A stretch of DNA of 64,000 bases from Sinorhizobium meliloti (lineage in GTDB: Bacteria > Pseudomonadota > Alphaproteobacteria > Rhizobiales > Rhizobiaceae). The position numbers were made by a program, and so were the translations under genes. The DNA is taken from the NCBI RefSeq assembly GCF_035610345.1, contig NZ_CP141212.1, positions 1,431,976 to 1,495,975 on the forward strand, read 5' to 3'. Below the pieces are notes generated by a model. That model saw only the letters and a program-made list of their open reading frames with translations. It searched no databases and had not been told where the DNA came from. Numbering within the stretch: the stretch's first letter is position 1; each line of letters opens with the position of its first letter. Positions 24,870 through 32,563 of this stretch are shown here, in pieces.

Positions 24870-25454
24870 ATGAAAACCGAAATAAAGCTTGTCGACTATC
24901 TTGCCTCCCGCAGGTCCATCCCGGCCTTTCAGATGGGTGAGCCAGGACCCAGCAAGGCGGAAGTCGCGGAGATGCTGAAGCTCGCCTCGCGCGTGCCGGA
25001 TCATGGCAAATTGGCGCCGTGGCGCTTCATTGTCTATCGGGGCGAGGAGAGGGCGGGCATCAGCGCCGAACTGAAGAAGATGGCGCTTGCCGCCAGGCCG
25101 GACATGCCGGAAGAGATGATCAAGGTCGAGGAGGCGCGGCTGACGCGCGCGCCCGTCGTGGTCGCCGTGGTCAGCAAGGCGGCGCCGCATTTCAAGATTC
25201 CGGAATGGGAGCAGCAGATGTCGGCTGGTGCCGTCTGCCTCAATCTGCTGATGGCCGCAAATGCGCTCGGTTACGCCTCGAACTGGCTGACCGAGTGGTA
25301 TGCCTTCGAGGAACGGGCCTATCCGCTGCTCGGCGTGGCGCCGGGCGAGAAGATTGCGGGCTTCATTCACATCGGCACTGCAATGGTGCCGCCGACGGAG
25401 CGCCCCAGGCCCGAACTCGAGGAGATCGTCACCTGGGTCGGGGAGGGTGACTGA
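24870..25454 (+). CDS. Nitroreductase family protein (YdjA-like)
   Basis: The 194-residue protein has the FMN-binding nitroreductase fold. ASRRSIPAF (about 12-20) corresponds to the 'RRSvR.f' phosphate-binding loop. [19 protein letters not shown] (about 38-56) matches the short YdjA subfamily's 'APs.gn.qPWrf' block, and [10 protein letters not shown] with [12 protein letters not shown] is the usual C-terminal part. Such enzymes reduce nitro-compounds or quinones with NAD(P)H. The stop overlaps the flavin reductase start by one base (TGATG), so the two flavoenzymes are translationally coupled; a shared redox task is plausible but not shown. Confidence 0.9.
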   Translation: MKTEIKLVDYLASRRSIPAFQMGEPGPSKAEVAEMLKLASRVPDHGKLAPWRFIVYRGEERAGISAELKKMALAARPDMPEEMIKVEEARLTRAPVVVAVVSKAAPHFKIPEWEQQMSAGAVCLNLLMAANALGYASNWLTEWYAFEERAYPLLGVAPGEKIAGFIHIGTAMVPPTERPRPELEEIVTWVGEGD

Positions 25455-26056
25455 TGTTCTACGATACCGCCGGAAACGGACACGGCCTGCCATACGATCC
25501 CTTCAAGGCGATCGTGTCGCCGAGACCGATCGGCTGGATCGGCACCCGCGCGGCCGATGGGGCGCTGAATCTCGCGCCCTATTCCTTTTTCAACGCCATC
25601 AGCGACCGGCCGAAGCTCGTGATGTTCGCATCCAGCGGCTACAAGGATTCGGTACGCAATATCGAGGCGACCGGGGATTTCACCGCGAGCTTTGCCAGCC
25701 GCAGCCTGAGCGAGGCGGTCAATCTTACCTCGGTGGCAGCCCCGCATGGTGAAAGCGAGTTCGAGATTGCCGGGCTGACCCCCGTCGACGGAACGCTCGT
25801 GAAGGCTCCCTTCGTGGGAGAGGCCTTCGCGGCGCTCGAATGCCGGATGACGGATATCTTTCGTCCCAAGGGCGTCGACGGCGTGGCTTCCGACAGCTAT
25901 GTCGTCATCGGCGCAGTGGTCGGCATTCACATCCGCGAGGAGGCCATTCGCGACGGGCGGTTCGATATGGCGACCGTGAAGCCGCTCGCCCGGCTCGGCT
26001 ACATGGACTATTGCGACGGTGGCGACGTCTTCGAAATGATCCGGCCTGTCCGCTAG
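25454..26056 (+). CDS. Flavin reductase-like (split-barrel FMN-binding) protein
   Basis: The 200-residue protein begins FYDTAGNGHGLPYDPFKAIV, then SPRPIGWIGTR and NLAPYSFFNAISDRPKLVMF, the signature of the DIM6/flavin reductase split-barrel family that binds FMN. HGESEFEIAGLTP and LECRMTDIF are matching later blocks. Many relatives are flavin reductases; others are uncharacterised oxidoreductases. It directly follows the nitroreductase gene. The TAG stop is inside the sequence cgctagatcacgatg, which recurs at the stop of the alpha/beta hydrolase at 32414-32416. Confidence 0.88.
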   Translation: MFYDTAGNGHGLPYDPFKAIVSPRPIGWIGTRAADGALNLAPYSFFNAISDRPKLVMFASSGYKDSVRNIEATGDFTASFASRSLSEAVNLTSVAAPHGESEFEIAGLTPVDGTLVKAPFVGEAFAALECRMTDIFRPKGVDGVASDSYVVIGAVVGIHIREEAIRDGRFDMATVKPLARLGYMDYCDGGDVFEMIRPVR

Positions 26057-26104
26057 ATCACGATGGTTCAGGTCATCACCTGAGACCGTCGTCATCGATT
26101 AATC
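26051..26104 (+). repeat. Short palindromic repeat at a stop codon ('tagatcacgatg' family), copy 1
   Basis: cgctagatcacgatg is followed by an imperfect hairpin (ggttcaggt with acctgagacc, 26065-26087) and tcatcgatt. The plan matches 32411-32530: TAG stop, gatcacg, hairpin, then a (t)gatcgatt end. Confidence 0.6.
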
Positions 26105-26819
26105 CCGTCTGGGCTTGGGGCGCAACGCCTGCAGCGGCAAGAAGATCGATCTGTTGCGGCGAGCGGATGGCAACGCTGGAAAAGCCATTCTCTACGCTGC
26201 TTTTCCACAGGCGTCGCACGGCCGCCTCATCATCGGCGTCGACCGGCAGCATGTCGTAAGCCGCGATGCGGGCCTCGTGACCCCTCAGGACCGCCGCCGC
26301 GCGGCCGGCCCGGACGACGGCCGGCACATCGCCCGTTTCGGTGACGCGCCTGCAACCACACGCTTCCGCCAGGGCCGAAGCATCGAATATCAGTGCCGAG
26401 AGGCGCGGTGATGCACCCGCCAGCGAATGCGGCGACAGGACGCTTTCCGGCGCCGTCGCGTATTCGGCAAGAATCACCGTTCGGCCCTCGGCCTTGCCGG
26501 CAGCCGCCTCGGCGACCCTGAGCAGAACATCGAGCCGCTGAATGTCTGCGGGGCCGCGGCATCCGGACAGAACGATGCCATCGAAGCCGTTGCCGATCAA
26601 AGCGGCAAGCTCGTCTTCGCCGGGATCGCCGCTCGTCCCGATCCGGGCGAGCAACAGGCAGCCTGCATCCTGCCGAGGCAGGTCCGAGAGTGGCCGGCCA
26701 GTTTGGCCGCCGGTCATCACGACCGCTTGAACGGCGGTCAGGATCTCCTTCGGAGGCGGCGGTTCGTCGGCCGGCAGATACAGGAGCGGTAGGGTGGTTA
26801 TCGCGCCGTTAACAGACAT
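26076..26819 (-). CDS. CitE/HpcH-HpaI aldolase-like protein, divergent
   Basis: The 247 residues look like a small TIM barrel of the citrate lyase beta/HpcH aldolase superfamily. Features are LLLARIGTSGDPGEDELAAL near 55-75, IVLSGCRGPADIQRLDVLLR near 83-102, VILAEYATAPESVL with the Glu of the metal site, and SALIFDASALAEACG ('lifG..Dla...g' in CitE). The Asp of that last motif is present, but the usual glycine is changed. Weak motif retention means substrate and activity are uncertain. It is divergent from the DUF2336 gene, with a 72-bp shared promoter region. Confidence 0.5.
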   Translation of the reverse strand: MSVNGAITTLPLLYLPADEPPPPKEILTAVQAVVMTGGQTGRPLSDLPRQDAGCLLLARIGTSGDPGEDELAALIGNGFDGIVLSGCRGPADIQRLDVLLRVAEAAAGKAEGRTVILAEYATAPESVLSPHSLAGASPRLSALIFDASALAEACGCRRVTETGDVPAVVRAGRAAAVLRGHEARIAAYDMLPVDADDEAAVRRLWKSSVENGFSSVAIRSPQQIDLLAAAGVAPQAQTGLIDDDGLR

Positions 26820-26891
26820 GGTGAACCAATCTTAAACCTTTGCCCGCTAGGTTTCGAGCATGGGGCTGCTCGGGTGACTAGTGGGGCATAG

Positions 26892-28022
26892 GTGATCATA
26901 CAAGCATTTCTTCGCTGGGTGGAAACGGCGAAAGCCAGCGAACGTGCCAGTGCTGCCAGTGCGCTTGGTCGCGCCTATGCTGAAGCCGCTGTGAACGGCA
27001 TCGATCGGCAGGCGGCCGAAATGGCCATGACCTTTCTCCTCGACGATCCTTCGCCCAAGGTGCGTCGATCTCTCGCCGAGGCGCTGGCCGATTGCCCGAT
27101 TGTACCGCGCTCGATCATCAAGGTGCTTGCGCAGGATCAGCCCGAGATCGCCTACATCACCGTTTCCCGCTCTCCCGTCTTGAACGACGAAGATCTTGTC
27201 GACATGACGGCGGAGGGCGGCGCGGAGATGCGGGCGATGATCGCCTCCCGCAGCGCCGTCTCATGCGCGGTTGCGGCTGCGATCGCCGAGATTGGCGGCG
27301 AGGAAGAGGTGCTCATTCTGTTGGAAAATCCGGGGGCTGGACTGTCTCCGGGCTCGTTGCGGCGAATAGCCGACCGCCTTGGCGATAGCGTGGCCGCCCG
27401 TGGCCTGTTGCTCGAGCGTCATGATCTGCCGAGCGACGCGCGCCAGATCCTCGCCGAAAAAGTCGGCGCGGCGCTTGCGGCCTCCGACCTGGTACGCGCC
27501 GTCGTGGGCGAGGAGCGGGCGCAGCGTGTCGTGCGGGAGTCTTGCGATGCGGCAGCGCTGACGCTTTCCTCGGCCTCCGCGCGGGAGGAATTGCAGCGGA
27601 TGGTTGCCGGTCTCCGCAAAGCCGGCCGCCTGACGCCGGCCCTGCTGTTGACGGCGCTTTGCAGCGGCAGGACGGAGTTTTTTTCCGCGGCGATCGTGGA
27701 TCTGTCCGGAGTCCCGGAAAAGCGCGTCCGATCGATCCTTTCGGGCGGGCGGTTCCACTCGATCAGGGCTCTCCTCGAAACTGCGGGTCTTGGACGTGAA
27801 GTAAGCGGAGTGTTTTCGGAGGCCGTATTGTTCTGCCAATGCGAGGCAGATGCGGATCACGATGGAGTCTCCCCCTCCGTGGCCGCCAGACTTTCGGATC
27901 GCCTTCGCCGCCGAAGCCGCGGCGCATATCACGTCGTCGCCGAACTGGCGGAGCGGCTGGCTTTTGCCGAGCAGCGGCAGAGGGCGCGCAACTACGCGTC
28001 GCAATCCCGCCGGGCCGCGTAA
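26892..28022 (+). CDS. DUF2336 domain protein
   Basis: The 376-residue protein starts with GTG. It is almost wholly alpha-helical and built of HEAT-like repeats: FLLDDPSPKVRRSLAEALAD (about 50-69), IIKVLAQDQPEIAYITVSRS, and MTAEGGAEMRAMIASRSAVS. These match the DUF2336 pattern seen widely in alphaproteobacteria. There is no membrane segment or catalytic motif. A Cys pair (FCQCEADADHD) near residue 320 could bind metal. Likely a cytosolic scaffolding or regulatory protein, role unknown. Codon use looks native. Confidence 0.85.
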   Translation: MIIQAFLRWVETAKASERASAASALGRAYAEAAVNGIDRQAAEMAMTFLLDDPSPKVRRSLAEALADCPIVPRSIIKVLAQDQPEIAYITVSRSPVLNDEDLVDMTAEGGAEMRAMIASRSAVSCAVAAAIAEIGGEEEVLILLENPGAGLSPGSLRRIADRLGDSVAARGLLLERHDLPSDARQILAEKVGAALAASDLVRAVVGEERAQRVVRESCDAAALTLSSASAREELQRMVAGLRKAGRLTPALLLTALCSGRTEFFSAAIVDLSGVPEKRVRSILSGGRFHSIRALLETAGLGREVSGVFSEAVLFCQCEADADHDGVSPSVAARLSDRLRRRSRGAYHVVAELAERLAFAEQRQRARNYASQSRRAA

Positions 28023-28037
28023 GAGGACTTGATTACC

Positions 28038-28469
28038 TCAATTGCCGAATCTGCGCGCCACCCACGAATAGCCGTCTTCGACGTAGTGGACCGGTGCGCT
28101 GACGATCGCCTTCAGTTTCTCCCGGTCGGGTACCGCGCCGCTGATCAATGCCAAAGCGCGCCTCGGCAAGGTTGGTTCTCCGCCTTCCGCCGCTGGGGGT
28201 GTGTTTTGCTGCACGTCCGGCTGGGTCGGAAGCGTTGCATTCATCTCTGGAACCGGCTCGGTTTCCGCCGTCATGCCCGGCCCTGAGCTCTCGCACACGG
28301 CCACCACGACCGGGTAGTTCCTGTCGGAGAACCGCGGCAGTTCCTTTTGCGATTCCGCGTCGCACTGCACGATCGACGGCCAGTCGCCGTTCACGGTCGA
28401 GATGTAATGGCATTGAGTCACGTTGTCGTCGCAACCGAGAATGGTCATGACGATCAGGGCGGCTTTCAT
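28038..28469 (-). CDS. Small exported protein, function unknown
   Basis: From MKAALIVMTILGCDDNVTQC the protein has 143 residues. The hydrophobic start is short and followed at once by Cys13, so it could be a weak signal or lipoprotein-like leader. The first 65 residues contain four Cys (C13, C20, C36 and one near 60), then a Pro/Glu-rich linker and a basic helical tail (APVHYVEDGYSWVARRFGN). I recognise no family beyond a sense that rhizobia have similar proteins. It converges with the DUF2336 gene after a 15-bp gap. Confidence 0.6.
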   Translation of the reverse strand: MKAALIVMTILGCDDNVTQCHYISTVNGDWPSIVQCDAESQKELPRFSDRNYPVVVAVCESSGPGMTAETEPVPEMNATLPTQPDVQQNTPPAAEGGEPTLPRRALALISGAVPDREKLKAIVSAPVHYVEDGYSWVARRFGN

Positions 28470-28554
28470 GGTCACGTTTTCCGTTCAGATGATGGCGACT
28501 CCCTGTTTATGGCCGTCCGATTCTCTCCAAAGAAGGGCAAAGCCGGCGGGCCCC

Positions 28555-28569
28555 GAAACAAATTGTTTC
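28555..28569. promoter_or_regulatory. 15-bp palindrome in a divergent promoter region
   Basis: GAAACAA and TTGTTTC form a perfect 7-bp inverted repeat around one A, between a minus-strand gene (start 28469) and a plus-strand gene (start 28742). This is a typical operator size, but no regulator is identified. The remaining 272-bp gap holds no ORF with a ribosome site. Confidence 0.4.
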
Positions 28570-28741
28570 TCCCCGTTACGCGGATTGATTGTGATAGCTG
28601 CGAACTTGCGTCGTTTGGCGTATTGGTCCCGGCGTCCTTCGGCGATAGAGCGTTGGAACCTGGCGCTTCCGGGGCGGGACCGAATGGATGTCCTTTGGAA
28701 GCTCACATCCAGCTTACGATCGTGCATGGGGAGAGACTGAA

Positions 28742-29212
28742 ATGACCGCCGTAACCATCGCCGAAGAGTCGCCGCGCCAGCCGGCCGTCATCCGCCTGCT
28801 CGAATTGTCCGACGCCTATGCGGCATCGCTCTATCCGGCCGAAAGCAATCATCTGGTCGATCTGTCTCAGTTGGAGCAGCCGACCGTATCGTTTTTCGTC
28901 GCCCGACGTCACGGCGAAATCGTCGGCTGCTGTGGCCTCGTCGAAGCAGGCGACGGTACGGCCGAGATCAAGCGGATGTTCGTCGACCCGGAGGCGAGGG
29001 GGCTGAAGATTGGCAAGCTGCTCGTATCGGCTCTTGAAGCCAAGGCGGCAAAGCTCGGTCTGACGGCGATCCGCCTGGAGACCGGCATCCATCAGCCGGA
29101 AGCGATCGGCCTGTACAGGGCATCCGGCTACGTGGAGCGCCCGCCCTTCGGCACCTATCTGCCGGATCCGCTGAGCCTGTTCATGGAAAAACCGGTTCGG
29201 CAGGAGCCGTGA
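28742..29212 (+). CDS. GNAT family N-acetyltransferase
   Basis: The start at 28742 follows GGGGAGAGACTGAA and gives 156 residues. The GNAT core is clear: IVGCCGLVEAGDGTAEIKRM (motif D/A region, about 60-79), then FVDPEARGLKIGKLLVSALE with the R-G-x-x-I-G acetyl-CoA pyrophosphate loop (RGLKIG), and EAIGLYRASGYVERPPFG (motif B). The RGLKIG loop and the 'tGi.q..Ai.LY...Gy' ending resemble small-molecule or amino-acid acetyltransferases. The substrate is unknown. It converges with parE, with 15 bp between stops. Confidence 0.9.
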   Translation: MTAVTIAEESPRQPAVIRLLELSDAYAASLYPAESNHLVDLSQLEQPTVSFFVARRHGEIVGCCGLVEAGDGTAEIKRMFVDPEARGLKIGKLLVSALEAKAAKLGLTAIRLETGIHQPEAIGLYRASGYVERPPFGTYLPDPLSLFMEKPVRQEP

Positions 29213-29227
29213 GGGCGATCACGCGTT

Positions 29228-31288
29228 TCAGATATCCAGGTTGTCCGCGAAAACGGCGCGCTCCTGGATGAAACGGAAGCGGGCCTCGGCTTTCGTTCCC
29301 ATCAGGCTGTCGACGGCATCGCGGGTACCCTCGAAGTCGACATCGTCGATTTCGACCTTGAGGAGCGTCCGTTTGGCCGGGTCCATCGTGGTTTCCTTGA
29401 GCTGCGCGGGCAGCATCTCACCGAGGCCTTTGAACCGCCCGAGTTCGACTTTGCCACGGCCATTGAACTCCGTCCGCATCAGCTCTTCGCGATGCGCGTC
29501 GTCGCGGGCATAAAGCGTCTTGGAACCCTGGCTCAGGCGATAGAGCGGCGGCACGGCGAGATAGAGATGGCCGCCGCGGATCAGCTCCGGCATTTCCTGG
29601 TAGAAGAAGGTGATCAGAAGAGATGCGATGTGCGCACCGTCGACGTCTGCGTCGGTCATGATGATGATGCGCTCGTAGCGCAGGTCCTCTTCGCGATACT
29701 TCGAGCGCGTGCCGCAGCCGAGTGCCTGGACGAGATCGCCGATCTGCTGATTGGCACCGAGCTTCTCCCGGCCGGCGCTGGCGACGTTGAGGATCTTGCC
29801 GCGCAGCGGCAGGATCGCCTGGTTGGCGCGATTGCGCGCCTGTTTGGCCGATCCGCCGGCCGAGTCCCCTTCGACGATGAAGAGTTCGGCACCTTCCGCC
29901 GTATTCTGGGCGCAGTCCGCGAGCTTGCCCGGCAGGCGCAGCTTGCGGACCGCCGTCTTGCGGCTGACTTCCTTTTCCTTGCGCCGGCGTACACGCTCTT
30001 CGGCGCGCTCCACCACCCAGTCGAGAAGCTTGGCCGCCTCTGCCGGATTGTCGGCGAGGTAATGGTCGAAAGGATCGCGAAGCGCGTTTTCGACGATCCG
30101 CTGCGCCTCCACCGTTGCCAGCTTGTCCTTCGTCTGACCGACGAATTCCGGCTCGCGAATGAAGACCGAGAGCATGCCTGCCGCGGAGATCATGACATCG
30201 TCGGTGGTGACGATCGCAGCGCGCTTGTTCTGGGTGAGCTCAGCGTAGTTCTTGAGCCCCTTCGTCAGCGCAATGCGCAGGCCCGCCTCGTGCGTTCCCC
30301 CTTCGGGTGTAGGGATGGTGTTGCAGTAGGAGTGGATCTGCTGGTCGCCGCCATACCAGGTGACGGCCCATTCGAGCGAACCGTGGCCGCCGGACTTTTC
30401 CGATTTACCGGCAAAAATCTCGCGGGTGACCGTGAATTCCTTGCCGAGCGTGGCGGCGAGATAGTCCTTGAGACCGCCGGGAAAATGAAACACCGCCCTG
30501 TCCGGGATTTCCGAACCTTCCGGCAGGAGCGCCGGATCGCAGGACCAGCGGATTTCGACGCCGCCGAAGAGATAGGCCTTGGAGCGGGCCATTCGGAAAA
30601 GCCGCGCCGGCTCGAAGCGGGCATGCGGTCCGAAGATCTGCGGGTCGGGGTGGAAGCGGACCCTGGTGCCGCGCCGGTTGTGTACGTCACCCAGGTCTTC
30701 GAGGCCGCCCTGCGCGATGCCGCGGGAGAAGCGCTGGCGATAGAGCCGGCGGTTGCGTGCAACCTCGACTTCAAGGTCGTCCGACAGTGCGTTGACCACG
30801 GAAACGCCGACGCCGTGCAGGCCGCCGGAAGTCTCATAGGCCTTGCCGTCGAACTTGCCGCCGGCATGCAGCACGGTCATCACCACTTCGAGCGTCGACT
30901 TGCCGGGAAATTTCGGGTGGTTCTCCACCGGGATGCCGCGGCCGTTGTCGGTCACCGTCAGGTAGCCGTCGGCGTCCAGGCTCACATCGATGAAGTTGGC
31001 GTGTCCCGCGACCGCCTCGTCCATCGAGTTGTCGATGACTTCGGCGAACAGATGATGCAGCGCCTTTTCGTCGGTCCCGCCGATATACATGCCCGGACGG
31101 CGCCGGACCGGCTCCAGACCTTCCAGCACCTCGATTGCCGAAGCGTCGTAGTCGCTGCCGTCGCTCGTCTTGGGTGCGGGGCGCGGGGCTTCGTTACCGG
31201 CGACGGGGGCCGCGGGCTTGCGTGGCGCGGCATCCGCCGGCTTCGGCTGTTGGGGCATAGCGGAAAAAAGGTCGCTGCTGTCGTCCAT
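29228..31288 (-). CDS. parE: DNA topoisomerase IV subunit B
   Basis: ParE is the ATPase subunit of the ParC2E2 enzyme that decatenates daughter chromosomes. The 686-residue protein has the GHKL ATPase domain (EVIDNSMDEAVAGH near 85-98 with the catalytic Glu and Asn; DNGRGIPVE; GGLHGVGVSVVNALS), then the transducer. The Toprim domain follows, with EGDSAGGSAKQARNR (about 476-490) and the acidic triad around TDADVDGAHI. FKGLGEM is the conserved C-terminal block. Residues 1-50 are a Pro/Ala-rich extension common in alphaproteobacterial ParE. ParE rather than GyrB is chosen from the length, since GyrB is usually over 800 residues. Confidence 0.96.
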   Translation of the reverse strand: MDDSSDLFSAMPQQPKPADAAPRKPAAPVAGNEAPRPAPKTSDGSDYDASAIEVLEGLEPVRRRPGMYIGGTDEKALHHLFAEVIDNSMDEAVAGHANFIDVSLDADGYLTVTDNGRGIPVENHPKFPGKSTLEVVMTVLHAGGKFDGKAYETSGGLHGVGVSVVNALSDDLEVEVARNRRLYRQRFSRGIAQGGLEDLGDVHNRRGTRVRFHPDPQIFGPHARFEPARLFRMARSKAYLFGGVEIRWSCDPALLPEGSEIPDRAVFHFPGGLKDYLAATLGKEFTVTREIFAGKSEKSGGHGSLEWAVTWYGGDQQIHSYCNTIPTPEGGTHEAGLRIALTKGLKNYAELTQNKRAAIVTTDDVMISAAGMLSVFIREPEFVGQTKDKLATVEAQRIVENALRDPFDHYLADNPAEAAKLLDWVVERAEERVRRRKEKEVSRKTAVRKLRLPGKLADCAQNTAEGAELFIVEGDSAGGSAKQARNRANQAILPLRGKILNVASAGREKLGANQQIGDLVQALGCGTRSKYREEDLRYERIIIMTDADVDGAHIASLLITFFYQEMPELIRGGHLYLAVPPLYRLSQGSKTLYARDDAHREELMRTEFNGRGKVELGRFKGLGEMLPAQLKETTMDPAKRTLLKVEIDDVDFEGTRDAVDSLMGTKAEARFRFIQERAVFADNLDI

Positions 31289-31537
31289 GAAGCGTTCAGA
31301 TCGTTCCTGTCTAAGTGTCGGCTAGGCCATAGCAAGACCGCGGCGCGGCCGCCATCCTTTGTCGCGCGAATCACCGGAATTCTGCCAGAGTCTCGCCGGA
31401 AGAGCGAACAAAAGGCGAATTTCGATGCCCCGGAGGAAGAAATACCCTTTAATGAGCCAGATTTGCCGCGCCAGTGTTGCTTGGTCGAGGCGCCGGTGGC
31501 AAGGCATGCGCCGAACGAGGGAGCCGATCGGGTGTCC

Positions 31538-32416
31538 ATGTCCACAATTCTTTTCTCCATACGGCATCTGATCGGTGCGCTTTTTTTCGCGAGCCTTGCC
31601 GTTTCCGCAAGGGCCGAACCCCTTGAGCCCTACAAGGATGCACTGTTTCGCTATAGCAAGCTGCTTCAGGATGCGGATGGCGGCGACTTCCGCGTTGTCG
31701 ATTACCAGGAGCTCCGCGACATCAACGAGCGCGACCAGATACCCGAGCGACGGGTGAAGCGCGCTTACGTGTCGCTCGGTGTCAAGAGCGTCCAGGTGAA
31801 CGAGACGCTCGCTCTGGGAGAGCGGGGGCTTGACGTCACTCGCGTCGGCCCCGATCGCGGCGCCGCATTCACCGTGATCTTCACCCATGGTCGCGGCGGC
31901 GATCGCCGTCTCGGTACCAATGATTTCTCGTTCGGGGGCAATTTCAATCGCCTCAAAAATCTGGCTGTCGTCAATGGCGGTACCTATTACGCTCCAAGCG
32001 TCAGGTCCTTCGATGCCGCGGGCGTAGCGGATATTTCGGCTCTGATCCGTTTCGCCGCGGAGCGCTCCGGCGGCCGGCCGGTGGTCCTTTCCTGTGCCTC
32101 CATGGGAAGCTTCATCTGCTGGGGCATAGCCCGGCAAGAGGCGACCGTCTCGGCCCTTGGCGGCATGATGATCATGGGCGGTCCAGCCGACCCCGACTTT
32201 CGCAAAAGTGCCGCCTACGGGGCGCGGCTGCCGATATTCTTCAGCCACGGCAGCCGCGACAGCGTCTATCCGGCCGAGTCCCAGATCGCGTTCTATCGCA
32301 GCCTCAGATCGAAGGACTATCCTGCCCGCTTCGTCCTGTTCGAAACAGGTTCGCATGGAACTCCGATCAGGATGACGGACTGGCGAGAGGCGCTGAACTG
32401 GATTCTCGACCGCTAG
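31538..32416 (+). CDS. Secreted alpha/beta hydrolase-like protein
   Basis: From MSTILFSIRHLIGALFFASL the product has 292 residues, with a signal peptide ending near SARA-EP (about 26). Hydrolase features are THGRGGDRRLGTNDFSFGG near 118 (oxyanion region), CASMGSF near 190 as the nucleophile elbow (CxSxG instead of GxSxG), SHGSRDSVYPAESQ with the acid residue, and ETGSHGTPIR with the catalytic His. The substrate is unknown and the fold is inferred from these motifs. The long upstream open frame antisense to parE is not coding. The TAG stop opens the repeat at 32411-32530. Confidence 0.75.
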   Translation: MSTILFSIRHLIGALFFASLAVSARAEPLEPYKDALFRYSKLLQDADGGDFRVVDYQELRDINERDQIPERRVKRAYVSLGVKSVQVNETLALGERGLDVTRVGPDRGAAFTVIFTHGRGGDRRLGTNDFSFGGNFNRLKNLAVVNGGTYYAPSVRSFDAAGVADISALIRFAAERSGGRPVVLSCASMGSFICWGIARQEATVSALGGMMIMGGPADPDFRKSAAYGARLPIFFSHGSRDSVYPAESQIAFYRSLRSKDYPARFVLFETGSHGTPIRMTDWREALNWILDR

Positions 32417-32530
32417 ATCACGATGTTTTTAGGTCGGGTCGGCCTAAAAACATGAACGTGATCGATTCCAAGAAGTTGGAGCGGGATGCGGGCGGAAAAC
32501 CGCACACACTTTTCCTCACCCCGCTCTAGA
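32411..32530 (+). repeat. Palindromic intergenic repeat at a stop codon ('tagatcacgatg' family), copy 2
   Basis: The TAG stop at 32414 begins gatcacg, then the perfect hairpin ATGTTTTTAGG/CCTAAAAACAT (32423-32433, 32443-32453), then cgtgatcgattcc, and ends with gcgggcggaaaaccgcacac and ccgctctag. The aaaaccg-cacacactttt part also resembles the 61105-61216 family, so the elements look modular. Confidence 0.75.
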
Positions 32531-32563
32531 CTAACGCGATCGGTTGTGGAGTTGACGGCGGCA

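Noticed and set aside
29492..31537. Very long plus-strand open frame antisense to parE, joined to the hydrolase frame
   Set aside because: It mirrors the parE codons in a GC-rich genome, has no domain of its own, and the hydrolase begins at a signal peptide at 31538.
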